From Planktotalea frisia (GTDB lineage: Bacteria > Pseudomonadota > Alphaproteobacteria > Rhodobacterales > Rhodobacteraceae), in contig NZ_MLCB01000138.1 of NCBI RefSeq assembly GCF_001890925.1, positions 1 to 38,614 of the forward strand: a DNA stretch of 38,614 nt, written 5' to 3'. Positions 9,000 through 17,099 of the stretch are shown here, piece by piece. The notes below the pieces were generated by a model that saw only the letters and a list, made by a program, of their open reading frames with translations, had not been told where the DNA came from and did no database searches. Made by a program: the position numbers and the translations under genes. Positions within the stretch are counted from its first letter, which is position 1, and the number at the start of each line of letters is the position of its first letter.

Positions 9000-10358
9000 T
9001 CAACCCGTACGGGTCGGTGTTTTCATCGTTACCAATTCTTCGGACATCGTCGGGTGCACCGCAACCGTACGATCAAAGTCTTCTTTTGTTGCGCCCATCT
9101 TTACAGCGATGCCTGCAAGCTGGATCAATTCACCCGCGCCGGGCGCGACAATGTGACAGCCTAAAACTTTGCGATTTGCTTGGCTGACGATCAATTTCAT
9201 CAACACTTTCTCTGCTTGGCCTGCGAAACTTTGCTGCATCGGCTTGAAGGATGTTGAGTAGACCTCGATCGGTTCTTGCGCCTTTGCCTCTTCCTCTGAC
9301 AAACCAACTGTGCCCATTTCCGGCTGCGTGAAAATTGCGGTCGGGATCAAGTCGTGATCTGGTTTGGTTGGATTGCCTTTGAAGACAGTTTCAACAAACG
9401 CCATTCCTTCGCGGATAGCAACCGGCGTAAGGTTCGCGCGGTCCGTCACATCGCCCACCGCATAAATCGATGGCACGCCAGTCTGGCTATATTCATCGAC
9501 AACCACCTCGCCCTTTCGGCCCAGCGCAACGCCGACATCTTCAAGTCCGAGATTATCTGAATTGGGCGCGCGTCCCGTCGCAAACATCACCTGGTCAAAG
9601 CTACGCTCAACGCCGTTTGTGTCTTTCACCCAGATGCCTGCACCTTCACGGCGCATTTCAGCGATGTTGGTGTTCAACTCAAGGTTAACGCCTTTGACGA
9701 CCATTTCTTGCGCAACAACTGTGCGCGCTTCATCATCAAAGCCGCGCAAAATCTGATCGCCGCGATAAAATTGTGTCGTCTCAACGCCCATGCCGTTCAT
9801 CACACCTGCAAATTCAGAGGCGATATAGCCACCCCCAACAATCAGCATGGATTTTGGCAAGCTCTCGAGGTCGAAAATCTCGTTCGAGGTGATCGCATGT
9901 TCCGCGCCCGCAATCGCTGGCTTCACTGGGCGACCACCAACGGCAATCAGAATATGTTTCGCAGTCTTGCGCGTGCCATCCGCCAATTCAACGGTGTGCG
10001 CATCTGCGATGCGCGCGCGACTATCAAACGTCTCAACACCCGCGTTTTTCAACAAATTGCGGTAAATTCCCTCAAGGCGATCCAACTCGGCGTGCATCTT
10101 TTTCTGGAACGCTTTCCAGTCGAAGCCTCTGTTACTGACGTCCCAACCATAGGCCTGAGCCTCTTGCGCGAGCCCTGCGTAACCTGACGCAAACACCATC
10201 AGTTTCTTAGGGACACAGCCACGAATGACACAGGTTCCTCCGTAGCGGTCCTCTTCGGCCAACGCCACTTTCGCACCAGTATCTTGCGCTGCAACACGCG
10301 CTGCGCGCACGCCACCAGAGCCGCCGCCAATCACAAATAGATCGTAGTCAAATGCCAT
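9000..10358 (-). CDS. gor: glutathione-disulfide reductase
   Basis: This FAD enzyme reduces oxidised glutathione with NADPH and keeps the cytoplasmic thiol pool reduced. The 452 residues contain the FAD-binding GGGSGG (11-16), the redox disulphide GGTCVIRGCVPKK (Cys43 and Cys48), the NAD(P)-binding glycine motif in MLIVGGGYIASEFAG, the second FAD motif YAVGDV, and the C-terminal His435-Pro...Glu440 (AVHPTMSEE) that acts as proton donor in the dimer. RGCVPKK together with the C-terminal pattern points to glutathione reductase rather than dihydrolipoamide dehydrogenase or mercuric reductase. The ATG has AAGGA upstream. It lies 45 bases after rpiA, which belongs to the NADPH-generating pentose phosphate pathway. 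Confidence 0.94.
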   Translation of the reverse strand: MAFDYDLFVIGGGSGGVRAARVAAQDTGAKVALAEEDRYGGTCVIRGCVPKKLMVFASGYAGLAQEAQAYGWDVSNRGFDWKAFQKKMHAELDRLEGIYRNLLKNAGVETFDSRARIADAHTVELADGTRKTAKHILIAVGGRPVKPAIAGAEHAITSNEIFDLESLPKSMLIVGGGYIASEFAGVMNGMGVETTQFYRGDQILRGFDDEARTVVAQEMVVKGVNLELNTNIAEMRREGAGIWVKDTNGVERSFDQVMFATGRAPNSDNLGLEDVGVALGRKGEVVVDEYSQTGVPSIYAVGDVTDRANLTPVAIREGMAFVETVFKGNPTKPDHDLIPTAIFTQPEMGTVGLSEEEAKAQEPIEVYSTSFKPMQQSFAGQAEKVLMKLIVSQANRKVLGCHIVAPGAGELIQLAGIAVKMGATKEDFDRTVAVHPTMSEELVTMKTPTRTG

Positions 10359-10403
10359 TCTCAGTGTCCTTCATTCACGCCAAGTGTTTACGACTAAGCG
10401 CGC

Positions 10404-11192
10404 TTAATCCGCCAGATCTTTGAAAAGGTTGTCGCTTTCCACAAAATCGAGACGGTCATGTTCAACAGTACCTGTATTTATGTCGCGCACTTCGACCTTG
10501 CCATCCCCGTGACCGATCACAACTGTGTCACAAATATCAATGAACAAGCCATTTTCCACGACACCGGGCATCTGGTTGATTACCATGGCCAATTGACGTG
10601 GATTACCGATCCGTTTGAGGTTGAGATCTAGGATATGATTACCCTCATCCGTGATGAAAGGCGCATCGCCGTTCATACGCAGGCTGATGTCACGTCCGAG
10701 CACGTCCATTGAGACAAGCGTTTCTTCCACGAGCGCGCGCGTGGTCTGCCAACCGAAAGGAATAACCTCGATCGGCAAAGGAAACGCACCAAGCGTTTCG
10801 ACTTCTTTACTGGCATCCGTGATCACGATCATCTGATCAGACGCGGTCGCTACAATCTTTTCTTGCAAATGCGCGCCGCCGCCGCCTTTGATCAGGTTCA
10901 GATCGCCATCAAATTCATCCGCGCCGTCAATCGTAATGTCGAGCCAACGCGCCTCATCCAGCGAAATGACCTCGATGCCGACTTCGCGGGCCAAAACGGC
11001 TGTGCGTGTTGATGTTGGAACACCGCGAATGCGCAAACCATCGTCGCGCACCATTTCACCCAAGCAGCGCACGAGCCAAGCCGCCGTTGATCCGGTTCCA
11101 AGCCCAACCCGCATACCGTCTTCGACGAAGGCCGCAGCACGCTTGGCCGCAACAAATTTTGCCTTATCGATAGGCGACAATTCTCCGCTCAT
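10404..11192 (-). CDS. rpiA: ribose-5-phosphate isomerase A
   Basis: RpiA interconverts ribose 5-phosphate and ribulose 5-phosphate in the non-oxidative pentose phosphate pathway. The 262 residues contain the phosphate-binding GLGTGSTA (30-37), the catalytic DGADE (89-93) and the KGGGGA loop with the base glutamate soon after (102-113). I start at ATG 11192 (MSGELSPIDKAKF); another ATG at 11198 adds MN. AAGGAG lies 4 bases before the upstream ATG and 10 before this one, so either may be used. It is the first gene of a leftward run with gor and hflKC. The upstream gap to sdaA (321 bases) must hold its promoter. Confidence 0.95.
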   Translation of the reverse strand: MSGELSPIDKAKFVAAKRAAAFVEDGMRVGLGTGSTAAWLVRCLGEMVRDDGLRIRGVPTSTRTAVLAREVGIEVISLDEARWLDITIDGADEFDGDLNLIKGGGGAHLQEKIVATASDQMIVITDASKEVETLGAFPLPIEVIPFGWQTTRALVEETLVSMDVLGRDISLRMNGDAPFITDEGNHILDLNLKRIGNPRQLAMVINQMPGVVENGLFIDICDTVVIGHGDGKVEVRDINTGTVEHDRLDFVESDNLFKDLAD

Positions 11193-11513
11193 GTTCATTC
11201 AACTCCTTGGCAGCTTTCGTCCTTATACGCATAGCTTGGACGGGGCGCGAGAGCGGAATGTCGCTTTTCAGCGTCGCACACACGCAAAGACCGCGTAAAG
11301 GGAAGGTATGAAGGAAATCTATACACACCACTGCGCCCGCGACACCGCCTCGATGCCTATCCGCATTGCGCCTGAAATGATTCCCGCGTTTAAGAAGACG
11401 GCGGTCCCCCATGCCAACCTTGCTCCAAGAGCTGTGACACAAGAACGGCCCCCCACTTTCAGCGCCCCAGCTTTTTCCAACCTTTCCAAGCTTTCAAAAG
11501 GCAGTGACACATA
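11193..11513. other. gap between rpiA and sdaA; two doubtful small ORFs
   Basis: This divergent gap should hold the promoters of rpiA and sdaA. A plus-strand frame at 11308-11516 would encode 68 Pro/Lys/Ala-rich residues. It has an AAGGGAAGG ribosome binding site, and its stop overlaps the sdaA ATG (TAATG). That arrangement would allow a translated leader, but the peptide looks unlike any family I know. A minus-strand frame at 11319-11510 has more protein-like composition but needs a GTG start without a ribosome binding site, 4 bases from sdaA. I accept neither as a gene. Confidence 0.35.
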
Positions 11514-12887
11514 ATGTTTCTATCCGTCTTCGATATGTTCAAAGTGGGCATCGGCCCGTCCTCATCCCACACCATGGGCCCTATGGTCGCCGCCGCGCGC
11601 TTCTTGGATGCATTGCGCGCGTCCCCGTTCGAGTTTCACGGGTTGCGCGCGTCCTTGCATGGCTCACTTGCGTTCACAGGTGTTGGCCATGCCACAGATC
11701 GCGCCACGGTGCTTGGTCTTGCTGGATTTATGCCCGACACTTATGACGATGCAAAAGCAGATGCTGCGATGGCGGAAATTGTGCAATCAAAGAACGTCTC
11801 GCCAGACGGGCTGGGTCCGCTGGCTTTCGATCCCAAGAACGATCTGAAATTCGACTTTGGGCCTAATCTTCCTGGCCACGCGAACGGTATGATCTTGATG
11901 GCGACAGACGCCCAAGGCGATGTGACGTTTCAAGAAACCTATTACTCCATCGGGGGTGGCTTTGTGATGACAGCCGCGGAGTTGGCAGAGGGCAAAGACA
12001 CCGACGAAGGCGATCCCGTCCCCTACCCGTTCAAATCTGCTGCCGAAATGCTCGAGATGGCGAATATTGCAGGCAAAAGCATCGCAGAAATGAAACGCGC
12101 CAACGAGATCGCGCGCGGCTGCACCGAAAGCCTTCGCACGGGCACCGCGCGCATTTGGCAAGTAATGAGCGATTGCATTGATCGCGGTATGGCGCGTGAT
12201 GGCATCTTGCCCGGTGGTTTAAACGTGCGCCGTCGCGCCAAAGGCATTCATGATGCGTTGATTGCTGAACGCGGAATGAACTTAACGGCCCCGCATACGA
12301 TTAACGATTGGATGAGCGTTTATGCGATGGCGGTGAACGAAGAGAATGCAGCGGGTGGTCAAGTTGTTACAGCCCCCACCAACGGTGCTGCGGGTGTCGT
12401 GCCCGCCACGATCCGCTACTACCTCGATCATGTGCCCAATGCTTCGGAGAGCAAGGTTGAGGAATTCCTACTCACCGCTGCGGCGATTGGCGGTTTGGTG
12501 AAATTCAACGCCTCGATCTCTGGCGCGGAAGCGGGGTGCCAAGCAGAAGTTGGAAGCGCTGCCGCCATGGCTGCAGCAGGTCTATGCGCCGTTCTTGGCG
12601 GTACAGTTGAACAGGTCGAAAACGCAGCTGAAATCGCGCTTGAGCATCACTTGGGCATGACCTGCGATCCGGTGAAGGGTCTTGTGCAAGTGCCCTGCAT
12701 CGAGCGCAATGGTCTTGGTGCGATTAAAGCTGTAAGCGCGGCTTCGTTGGCTTTGCGCGGTGATGGGCAACACTTGGTTCCGCTGGATGCCTGTATAGAG
12801 ACCATGCGCCAGACAGGGGTGGATATGAGCGAGAAATACAAAGAGACTTCACTCGGTGGTTTGGCTGTAAACATTCCAAACTGCTAA
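11514..12887 (+). CDS. sdaA: L-serine ammonia-lyase, iron-sulphur type, single chain
   Basis: This enzyme deaminates L-serine to pyruvate and ammonia using an oxygen-sensitive [4Fe-4S] cluster. The 457 residues begin with the conserved FDMFKVGIGPSSSHTMGP. They carry the three cluster cysteines Cys342 (EAGCQAEVGSA), Cys384 (GMTCDPV) and Cys395 (VPCIERN), and the substrate-loop motif APTNGAAG near 287. The length matches single-polypeptide proteobacterial enzymes, not the two-subunit Firmicutes type. No clear ribosome binding site precedes the ATG except purines in AAAGGCAG. The gene is followed by two tandem palindromes at 12893-12937. Confidence 0.95.
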   Translation: MFLSVFDMFKVGIGPSSSHTMGPMVAAARFLDALRASPFEFHGLRASLHGSLAFTGVGHATDRATVLGLAGFMPDTYDDAKADAAMAEIVQSKNVSPDGLGPLAFDPKNDLKFDFGPNLPGHANGMILMATDAQGDVTFQETYYSIGGGFVMTAAELAEGKDTDEGDPVPYPFKSAAEMLEMANIAGKSIAEMKRANEIARGCTESLRTGTARIWQVMSDCIDRGMARDGILPGGLNVRRRAKGIHDALIAERGMNLTAPHTINDWMSVYAMAVNEENAAGGQVVTAPTNGAAGVVPATIRYYLDHVPNASESKVEEFLLTAAAIGGLVKFNASISGAEAGCQAEVGSAAAMAAAGLCAVLGGTVEQVENAAEIALEHHLGMTCDPVKGLVQVPCIERNGLGAIKAVSAASLALRGDGQHLVPLDACIETMRQTGVDMSEKYKETSLGGLAVNIPNC

Positions 12888-12892
12888 GCGCG

Positions 12893-12910
12893 ATTTTTCT
12901 AGAAAAATCA
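12893..12910. repeat. 18-bp perfect palindrome (first of a pair)
   Basis: GATTTTTCTAGAAAAATC reads the same on both strands. It starts 6 bases after the sdaA stop codon and shares the core TTTTCTAGAAAA with a second palindrome whose centre is 26 bases away. It may be an operator half of a two-site regulator upstream of the DMT transporter gene, or an RNA hairpin at the sdaA 3' end. No loop is available for a stable hairpin and there is no T run, which favours a protein-binding site. Confidence 0.6.
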
Positions 12911-12917
12911 CACATAC

Positions 12918-12937
12918 AAATTTTCTAGAAAATTTGC
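12918..12937. repeat. 20-bp perfect palindrome (second of a pair)
   Basis: CAAATTTTCTAGAAAATTTG is a perfect 20-bp palindrome, 43 bases before the ATG of the DMT transporter gene. It shares its 12-bp core with the palindrome at 12893-12910, but the outer bases differ, so the two are related sites and not a simple duplication. I noticed no other copy of TTTTCTAGAAAA in the window. Confidence 0.6.
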
Positions 12938-12980
12938 CGCCTCAATTGCTATCGCCGCGCGCACTGCTTAGCGTCTTGAC

Positions 12981-13889
12981 ATGACAGCTGACCGCCCCCT
13001 CCTTGGCATCCTCTTGATGCTTGGCTTTTGTGTAATGGCCCCTTTAGGCGATGCGCTCGCTAAGATCATTGGCCAGACTATCCCGCTCGGCATCCTTTTG
13101 CTCGCGCGCTTTGCGATGCAGGCGCTTTTGCTTTTACCCTTGATCGCGCTGACGAACAGACCATTCCGTCTAGAAGGCCGTATCTTACGTCTCGCGTGGC
13201 TTCGCACTTTGCTCCATATCATCGGCATCGCGGCGATGTTTACAGCGCTGCAGTATCTTCCACTCGCGGATGCCGTGGCGATCGCATTTGTCATGCCGTT
13301 CCTTATGCTCCTCCTTGGCCATTACGTATTGGGCGAGGAAATCGGCGCGCGCAGGATTATTGCCTGCGCTGTTGGTTTCATCGGCACATTGCTCGTTATA
13401 CAACCCGCATTCGAAAACGTCGGCTGGCCCGCATTGTTGCCGCTTGTTGTGGCCGTTGTCTTTTCGCTGTTCATGTTAGTCACCCGTCAGATCGCGAAAC
13501 AAACCGATCCAATTAGTTTGCAAGGCGTCAACGGTGTTATGGCTGTCGCCATTCTTTTGCCAATCCTGTCGATCTTCAGTCAAACAGACATCGCACTTTT
13601 TGAGATCAAAGCGCCGAACCTCAGCGAACTGGGTATGCTCATCGCCATCGGCGTCATCGGTACGCTCGCGCATCTTCTCATGACGTGGTCGCTACGTTAC
13701 GCGCCCTCCGCGACCCTCGCACCGATGCAATATCTTGAGATCCCGTTTGCCACCTTCATCGGTTGGCTGGTATTCTCTGAGCTCCCCAACACGCTCGCTT
13801 CGGTCGGGATCGCAATCACAATTTCCGCAGGTCTTTATATTGTCATCCGCGAGCGGGCCATGAGCCGGATTGCGCCACAAGTGCCTTAA
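12981..13889 (+). CDS. DMT/EamA family transporter
   Basis: This is an inner-membrane transporter of the drug/metabolite superfamily, a family of exporters of amino acids and other small metabolites. The 302 residues form about ten hydrophobic helices in two EamA repeats (about 7-140 and 153-290). The typical short loops are present, for example QYLPLADAVAIAFVMP in the first half and SLRYAPSATLAPMQYLEIP in the second. The substrate cannot be read from sequence. The ATG at 12981 has no visible ribosome binding site. The two palindromes lie just upstream. The 3' end overlaps the convergent thiN gene by 47 bases. Confidence 0.88.
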   Translation: MTADRPLLGILLMLGFCVMAPLGDALAKIIGQTIPLGILLLARFAMQALLLLPLIALTNRPFRLEGRILRLAWLRTLLHIIGIAAMFTALQYLPLADAVAIAFVMPFLMLLLGHYVLGEEIGARRIIACAVGFIGTLLVIQPAFENVGWPALLPLVVAVVFSLFMLVTRQIAKQTDPISLQGVNGVMAVAILLPILSIFSQTDIALFEIKAPNLSELGMLIAIGVIGTLAHLLMTWSLRYAPSATLAPMQYLEIPFATFIGWLVFSELPNTLASVGIAITISAGLYIVIRERAMSRIAPQVP

Positions 13890-14529
13890 CCACCGCTTCA
13901 AAGCACTGCGCAGGCAGGATGCACAGCATTGCAGGCGCCGTCATCGCCAATGAAATCGCACCATCTGCAACGTTGGACGTTCCAATATTTTCACCAGGCG
14001 AAAAATCAAGGCTTTCAAACGACCACCTTAAACCTGACGCCCGCCCTGTAACGGGCCCTAGCGGAAACAATGATACAGGCGTTCCCGCGCTTAAAGGTAA
14101 GTCCAGCAGCGGCGGACATAGAAAGACGACCTCATCAGACCCTAGCAATACACAGCGCTGATCTTGAAACTGCATCAACCCGTGAAATGCCGCCAGCTGA
14201 TGATCCAAACGGCCACCCAAAAACCCAAGTCCAACAACCAACGGCGTTTCAATCCGCAGCATACATTTCTCGAAATCGGTACTGTCTTGCTCTTCGATCT
14301 CGTGGACGATGTCTTTGGGCAAAGCGGCCTTTAAATCGCCCGAAAGCGAATCCATATCTCCTATGACGGCCTCGGGCACCCTGCCTGCGCGTACTATATG
14401 CGCCGCCCCGCCGTCCGCGGCGACAAGCGTCGGGGCCTCAACAATCGCGCGCTCCAGTTGCTGACTGTTAACAGCTGCGCCGCCCACCAGAGTTATAGGT
14501 TCCAATTTGCGAACAATTTTAGAAATCAC
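13843..14529 (-). CDS. thiN: thiamine diphosphokinase
   Basis: This enzyme transfers pyrophosphate from ATP to thiamine to make the cofactor thiamine diphosphate in the cytoplasm. The 228 residues carry the family motifs AADGGAA (37-43), GDMDSL (57-62), DSTDFEKC (82-89) and LGGRLDH (104-110), which form the ATP and metal site. The C-terminal beta-sandwich half is less conserved, with T/S-rich thiamine-binding strands (GTSNVADGAISL). The final 47 bases overlap the end of the convergent DMT transporter gene, so the last residues are encoded opposite that gene. No TPP riboswitch was recognised upstream. Confidence 0.9.
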   Translation of the reverse strand: MISKIVRKLEPITLVGGAAVNSQQLERAIVEAPTLVAADGGAAHIVRAGRVPEAVIGDMDSLSGDLKAALPKDIVHEIEEQDSTDFEKCMLRIETPLVVGLGFLGGRLDHQLAAFHGLMQFQDQRCVLLGSDEVVFLCPPLLDLPLSAGTPVSLFPLGPVTGRASGLRWSFESLDFSPGENIGTSNVADGAISLAMTAPAMLCILPAQCFEAVVKALVAQSGSWPARG

Positions 14530-14664
14530 GACAGATTAACACCTTTAGGGAAACAGATCACATTTGGGTCACAAAATGATACGTTAGAAGACACAGATTC
14601 GGGCCGCTTTGGTCGACACTGCTTAGTTATTAACCACACTGACATTAAGTAAAGCGAGTAGATC

Positions 14665-16791
14665 ATGGTAAATTCGAGCAAAGTTCTCACGGTTTCCTAC
14701 GGCACGTTCTCCTGCACCTTGGAGGGGTTTGACGATTCGTTCGATACGATGAAAGCCATCGCCGAGTATTTCAGAGATCTCGCCGCGGACGATAGATATT
14801 TCGGCGCAGAACCACCCACCCCCGACGCAGACATGCTCGCTCGGATCGCAGAACGCGAAGTGTCGCGACGTGTGGAGGCACACCGAGACGGTGACAAATT
14901 CGTTCTGCGCACAACGGCGCCACTGGCTCAAATAGAGACAGAGAGCGACGTTGACGCCGCCACTCTTGCTACAGAAGCAGAGGCTCAGGCCAAAGCTGCC
15001 GCAGAGCTAGAGCAAACCCGTCTTGCTGAGGCTGCTGCACAAGAAGCTCGCGCTGAAGAAGAGCGCGTCGCGAAAGAAGCGCAAGAGCGCACACAAGCCC
15101 GCGCCGCACGCCGTGCGCGCCTTGCCGAAGCAGCGCAAAAAGCTGACGCCGAGCGTTTGGTGCAAGCCGAAGCGGAACGCGTAGAAGCAGAGCGTGATGC
15201 AGCCGCCGAACGTCAGGCACTTGCGCAGCGTCAAGCAGAAGCTCAAGCGCAGGCAGAGGCCGAACGCAAAGAAAAAGCCGCAAAAGAAGCGGCGATGCTC
15301 GCCGAGCAATCTAAGCATGACCAAGAAGAGCCAGACTCAGTTGCTGCAAAACTTGCCCGCATCCGCGCTGTCGTCGGTCAGCCAGTTAGTACGCCTGCGA
15401 CGCCGACATATTCCGAAGATGAGCACGCAGACGACATCATGCAAGGCCAACCTGGTGATACTGATCTTGAAGACATTCTTGATCTGGACGAGACGTCAGA
15501 CGAAGAGATCGAAGAAGAGGTTATCGTTGCAGCCACGCCTAAAGTGGACGCTAACGATGCAATCTCTAACGTGATGTCCAAGCTTAATGCCAATGTTCCA
15601 AGCGCCGATCTGCCTGATTTTGACGCGGATCTGGATGACGCGTTGGATGCAGAACCATATGAAAACGAACGCGCGGACGCTCCAAGCGCTCTATTGAGCG
15701 ACGTATCAGAGGTTGAGACCCCAAAAGCGCCCATTCGAGCGCGTGTTATCAAAATGAAGCGCGAAGAATTTGAAGCGGCAATTGCAAGCGGCGATATCGA
15801 AGAAGAACTCGACGATGCGCAGGACACCCTCGAAAGCGAGCAGGCGCAAACCGACGCGCCTGTGCAAGACAGCAGCCTGTCGCGCGACGATGAAGACGAA
15901 CTCGCCCGCGAACTTGCCGCCGTTGAAGCAGAACTTGCCACTCACGCAGAGCCCGTCGCACAAGACGTTTTGCCAGAGCCGCACGACACTGCAGAACTTG
16001 CAGCAGAAATCGAAACACCAAGTGCGCAAACGTCCAATGTGAATGCACGTGGCGCGGACGATCTTGTGGCCGAGCCTGACATTGAAATGGATCGCTTGAT
16101 GAATCAGGCCAGCTCGGAGCTGGATGAACCAGACGGAAAAAAGCGCCGCAATGCGCTTGGCCATCTGCGCGCGGCCGTAGCGTCAGCACGCGCTGACAAA
16201 CATGCGGGCCCACAAGTTAAAAATGTCGATGAAACGCAAACGTACCGCGATGATCTGCAAAGCGCCGTTCAGCCACGCCGCCCCGTGCGTCGTCTGACGG
16301 CCGGTGAAAATGCGTCATCCGCAGCGCGCCCACCTTTGAAATTGGTCGAAGAACAACGTGTTGATACACCTCAAGCAGCACCAGTCGCAATGCCTGAAGC
16401 CGCCCAATCTGCGCCAGTTCAACCCGTGCGTCCACGTCGCATCAGGGCTGGTGAAACGCCAACACCATCTGCACAGGATATCTCGTCCGAAGTGGCACCT
16501 GACGGCGGAACGTTCAACGAATTCGCAGAAGAACTCGGCGCAACAGAACTGCCAGATCTGCTCGAAGCAGCCGCCGCGTATCTCGCCTATGTTGAGGGTC
16601 GCGATCAATTCTCGCGCCCACAGTTGATGACCAAAGTGCGCATGGTTCAGGAAGAGAACTTCTCGCGCGAAGATGGGCTGCGTTCATTCGGGCAGCTTTT
16701 GCGTCAAGGTAAGATCGAAAAAATTGCAGGCGGTCGCTTTACTGTCTCAGACAGGATCAGCTTCAAACCAGACACGCGCGCTGTCGGATAA
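14665..16791 (+). CDS. large acidic coiled-coil orphan protein
   Basis: The product is 708 residues with no enzymatic motif. The N-terminal 90 residues form a compact, well-conserved-looking domain (VLTVSYGTFSCTLEGFDD, MKAIAEYFRDLAADDRYFG). Residues about 100-225 are an Ala/Glu/Arg/Gln-rich coiled coil. Residues about 250-480 are very acidic and probably disordered. A small helical domain closes the protein (about 615-708, with LEAAAAYLAYVEG and the charged SFGQLLRQGKIEKIAGGRF). I have seen this N terminus in hypothetical proteins of Rhodobacterales, sometimes loosely labelled as a lipoprotein or chemotaxis protein, but no signal peptide or chemotaxis motif is present. It stands alone between thiN and a terminator, so it is probably its own transcript. 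Its role is unknown. Confidence 0.85.
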   Translation: MVNSSKVLTVSYGTFSCTLEGFDDSFDTMKAIAEYFRDLAADDRYFGAEPPTPDADMLARIAEREVSRRVEAHRDGDKFVLRTTAPLAQIETESDVDAATLATEAEAQAKAAAELEQTRLAEAAAQEARAEEERVAKEAQERTQARAARRARLAEAAQKADAERLVQAEAERVEAERDAAAERQALAQRQAEAQAQAEAERKEKAAKEAAMLAEQSKHDQEEPDSVAAKLARIRAVVGQPVSTPATPTYSEDEHADDIMQGQPGDTDLEDILDLDETSDEEIEEEVIVAATPKVDANDAISNVMSKLNANVPSADLPDFDADLDDALDAEPYENERADAPSALLSDVSEVETPKAPIRARVIKMKREEFEAAIASGDIEEELDDAQDTLESEQAQTDAPVQDSSLSRDDEDELARELAAVEAELATHAEPVAQDVLPEPHDTAELAAEIETPSAQTSNVNARGADDLVAEPDIEMDRLMNQASSELDEPDGKKRRNALGHLRAAVASARADKHAGPQVKNVDETQTYRDDLQSAVQPRRPVRRLTAGENASSAARPPLKLVEEQRVDTPQAAPVAMPEAAQSAPVQPVRPRRIRAGETPTPSAQDISSEVAPDGGTFNEFAEELGATELPDLLEAAAAYLAYVEGRDQFSRPQLMTKVRMVQEENFSREDGLRSFGQLLRQGKIEKIAGGRFTVSDRISFKPDTRAVG

Positions 16792-16814
16792 CCCCGACAC
16801 ACCTCGCGTATTTT

Positions 16815-16847
16815 AACGGCGGCCTTCTGCTTGGGGCCGCCGTTTTT
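16815..16847 (+). terminator. rho-independent terminator after the 708-residue gene
   Basis: A perfect 10-bp stem, AACGGCGGCC (16815-16824) with GGCCGCCGTT (16835-16844), encloses a ten-base loop and runs into TTTTT. It starts 24 bases after the stop codon. Confidence 0.9.
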
Positions 16848-16862
16848 GAGTCTGACGCGCTC

Positions 16863-17099
16863 TTAATCCTGCGGCGCATCGGGGTCTGCTTGACCGACAC
16901 CCATAAAGACTTTCTTGAACGGAAAGACCCAAAGCACGCCCAAAACCACGTAAATCGCGAACTCCAGCCAGATCGGCGGGCGTCCAGTAAATTGAAACAA
17001 CAACGCTACCCCCGCGATCGCGAAGATGATGTAGAGCGGCATGCCGATCAGCAAAATAACGAGCGCCCAGCGTCTGCGGGCTTTATATGAAAGAGCCAT
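16863..17099 (-). CDS. DUF2842 small membrane protein
   Basis: The product is 78 residues with a basic N terminus ([12 protein letters not shown]) and two membrane segments (about 12-34 and 45-62). The charged loop FKKVF and the acidic tail lie on the cytoplasmic side by the positive-inside rule. It fits the alphaproteobacterial DUF2842 family, whose role is unknown. Its ATG overlaps the purA stop by one base (TAATG), so it is translated with purA. Only the shared transcript links it to purine synthesis. Confidence 0.85.
   Translation of the reverse strand: MALSYKARRRWALVILLIGMPLYIIFAIAGVALLFQFTGRPPIWLEFAIYVVLGVLWVFPFKKVFMGVGQADPDAPQD

Noticed and set aside
11319-11510. 63-codon minus-strand frame between rpiA and sdaA
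   Set aside because: It needs a GTG start with no ribosome binding site only 4 bases from the divergent sdaA start, leaving no room for promoters.
15378-15941. 187-codon Ser-rich frame on the minus strand
   Set aside because: It is antisense to the acidic part of the 708-residue gene; poly-Ser is simply the complement of GA-rich acidic codons.
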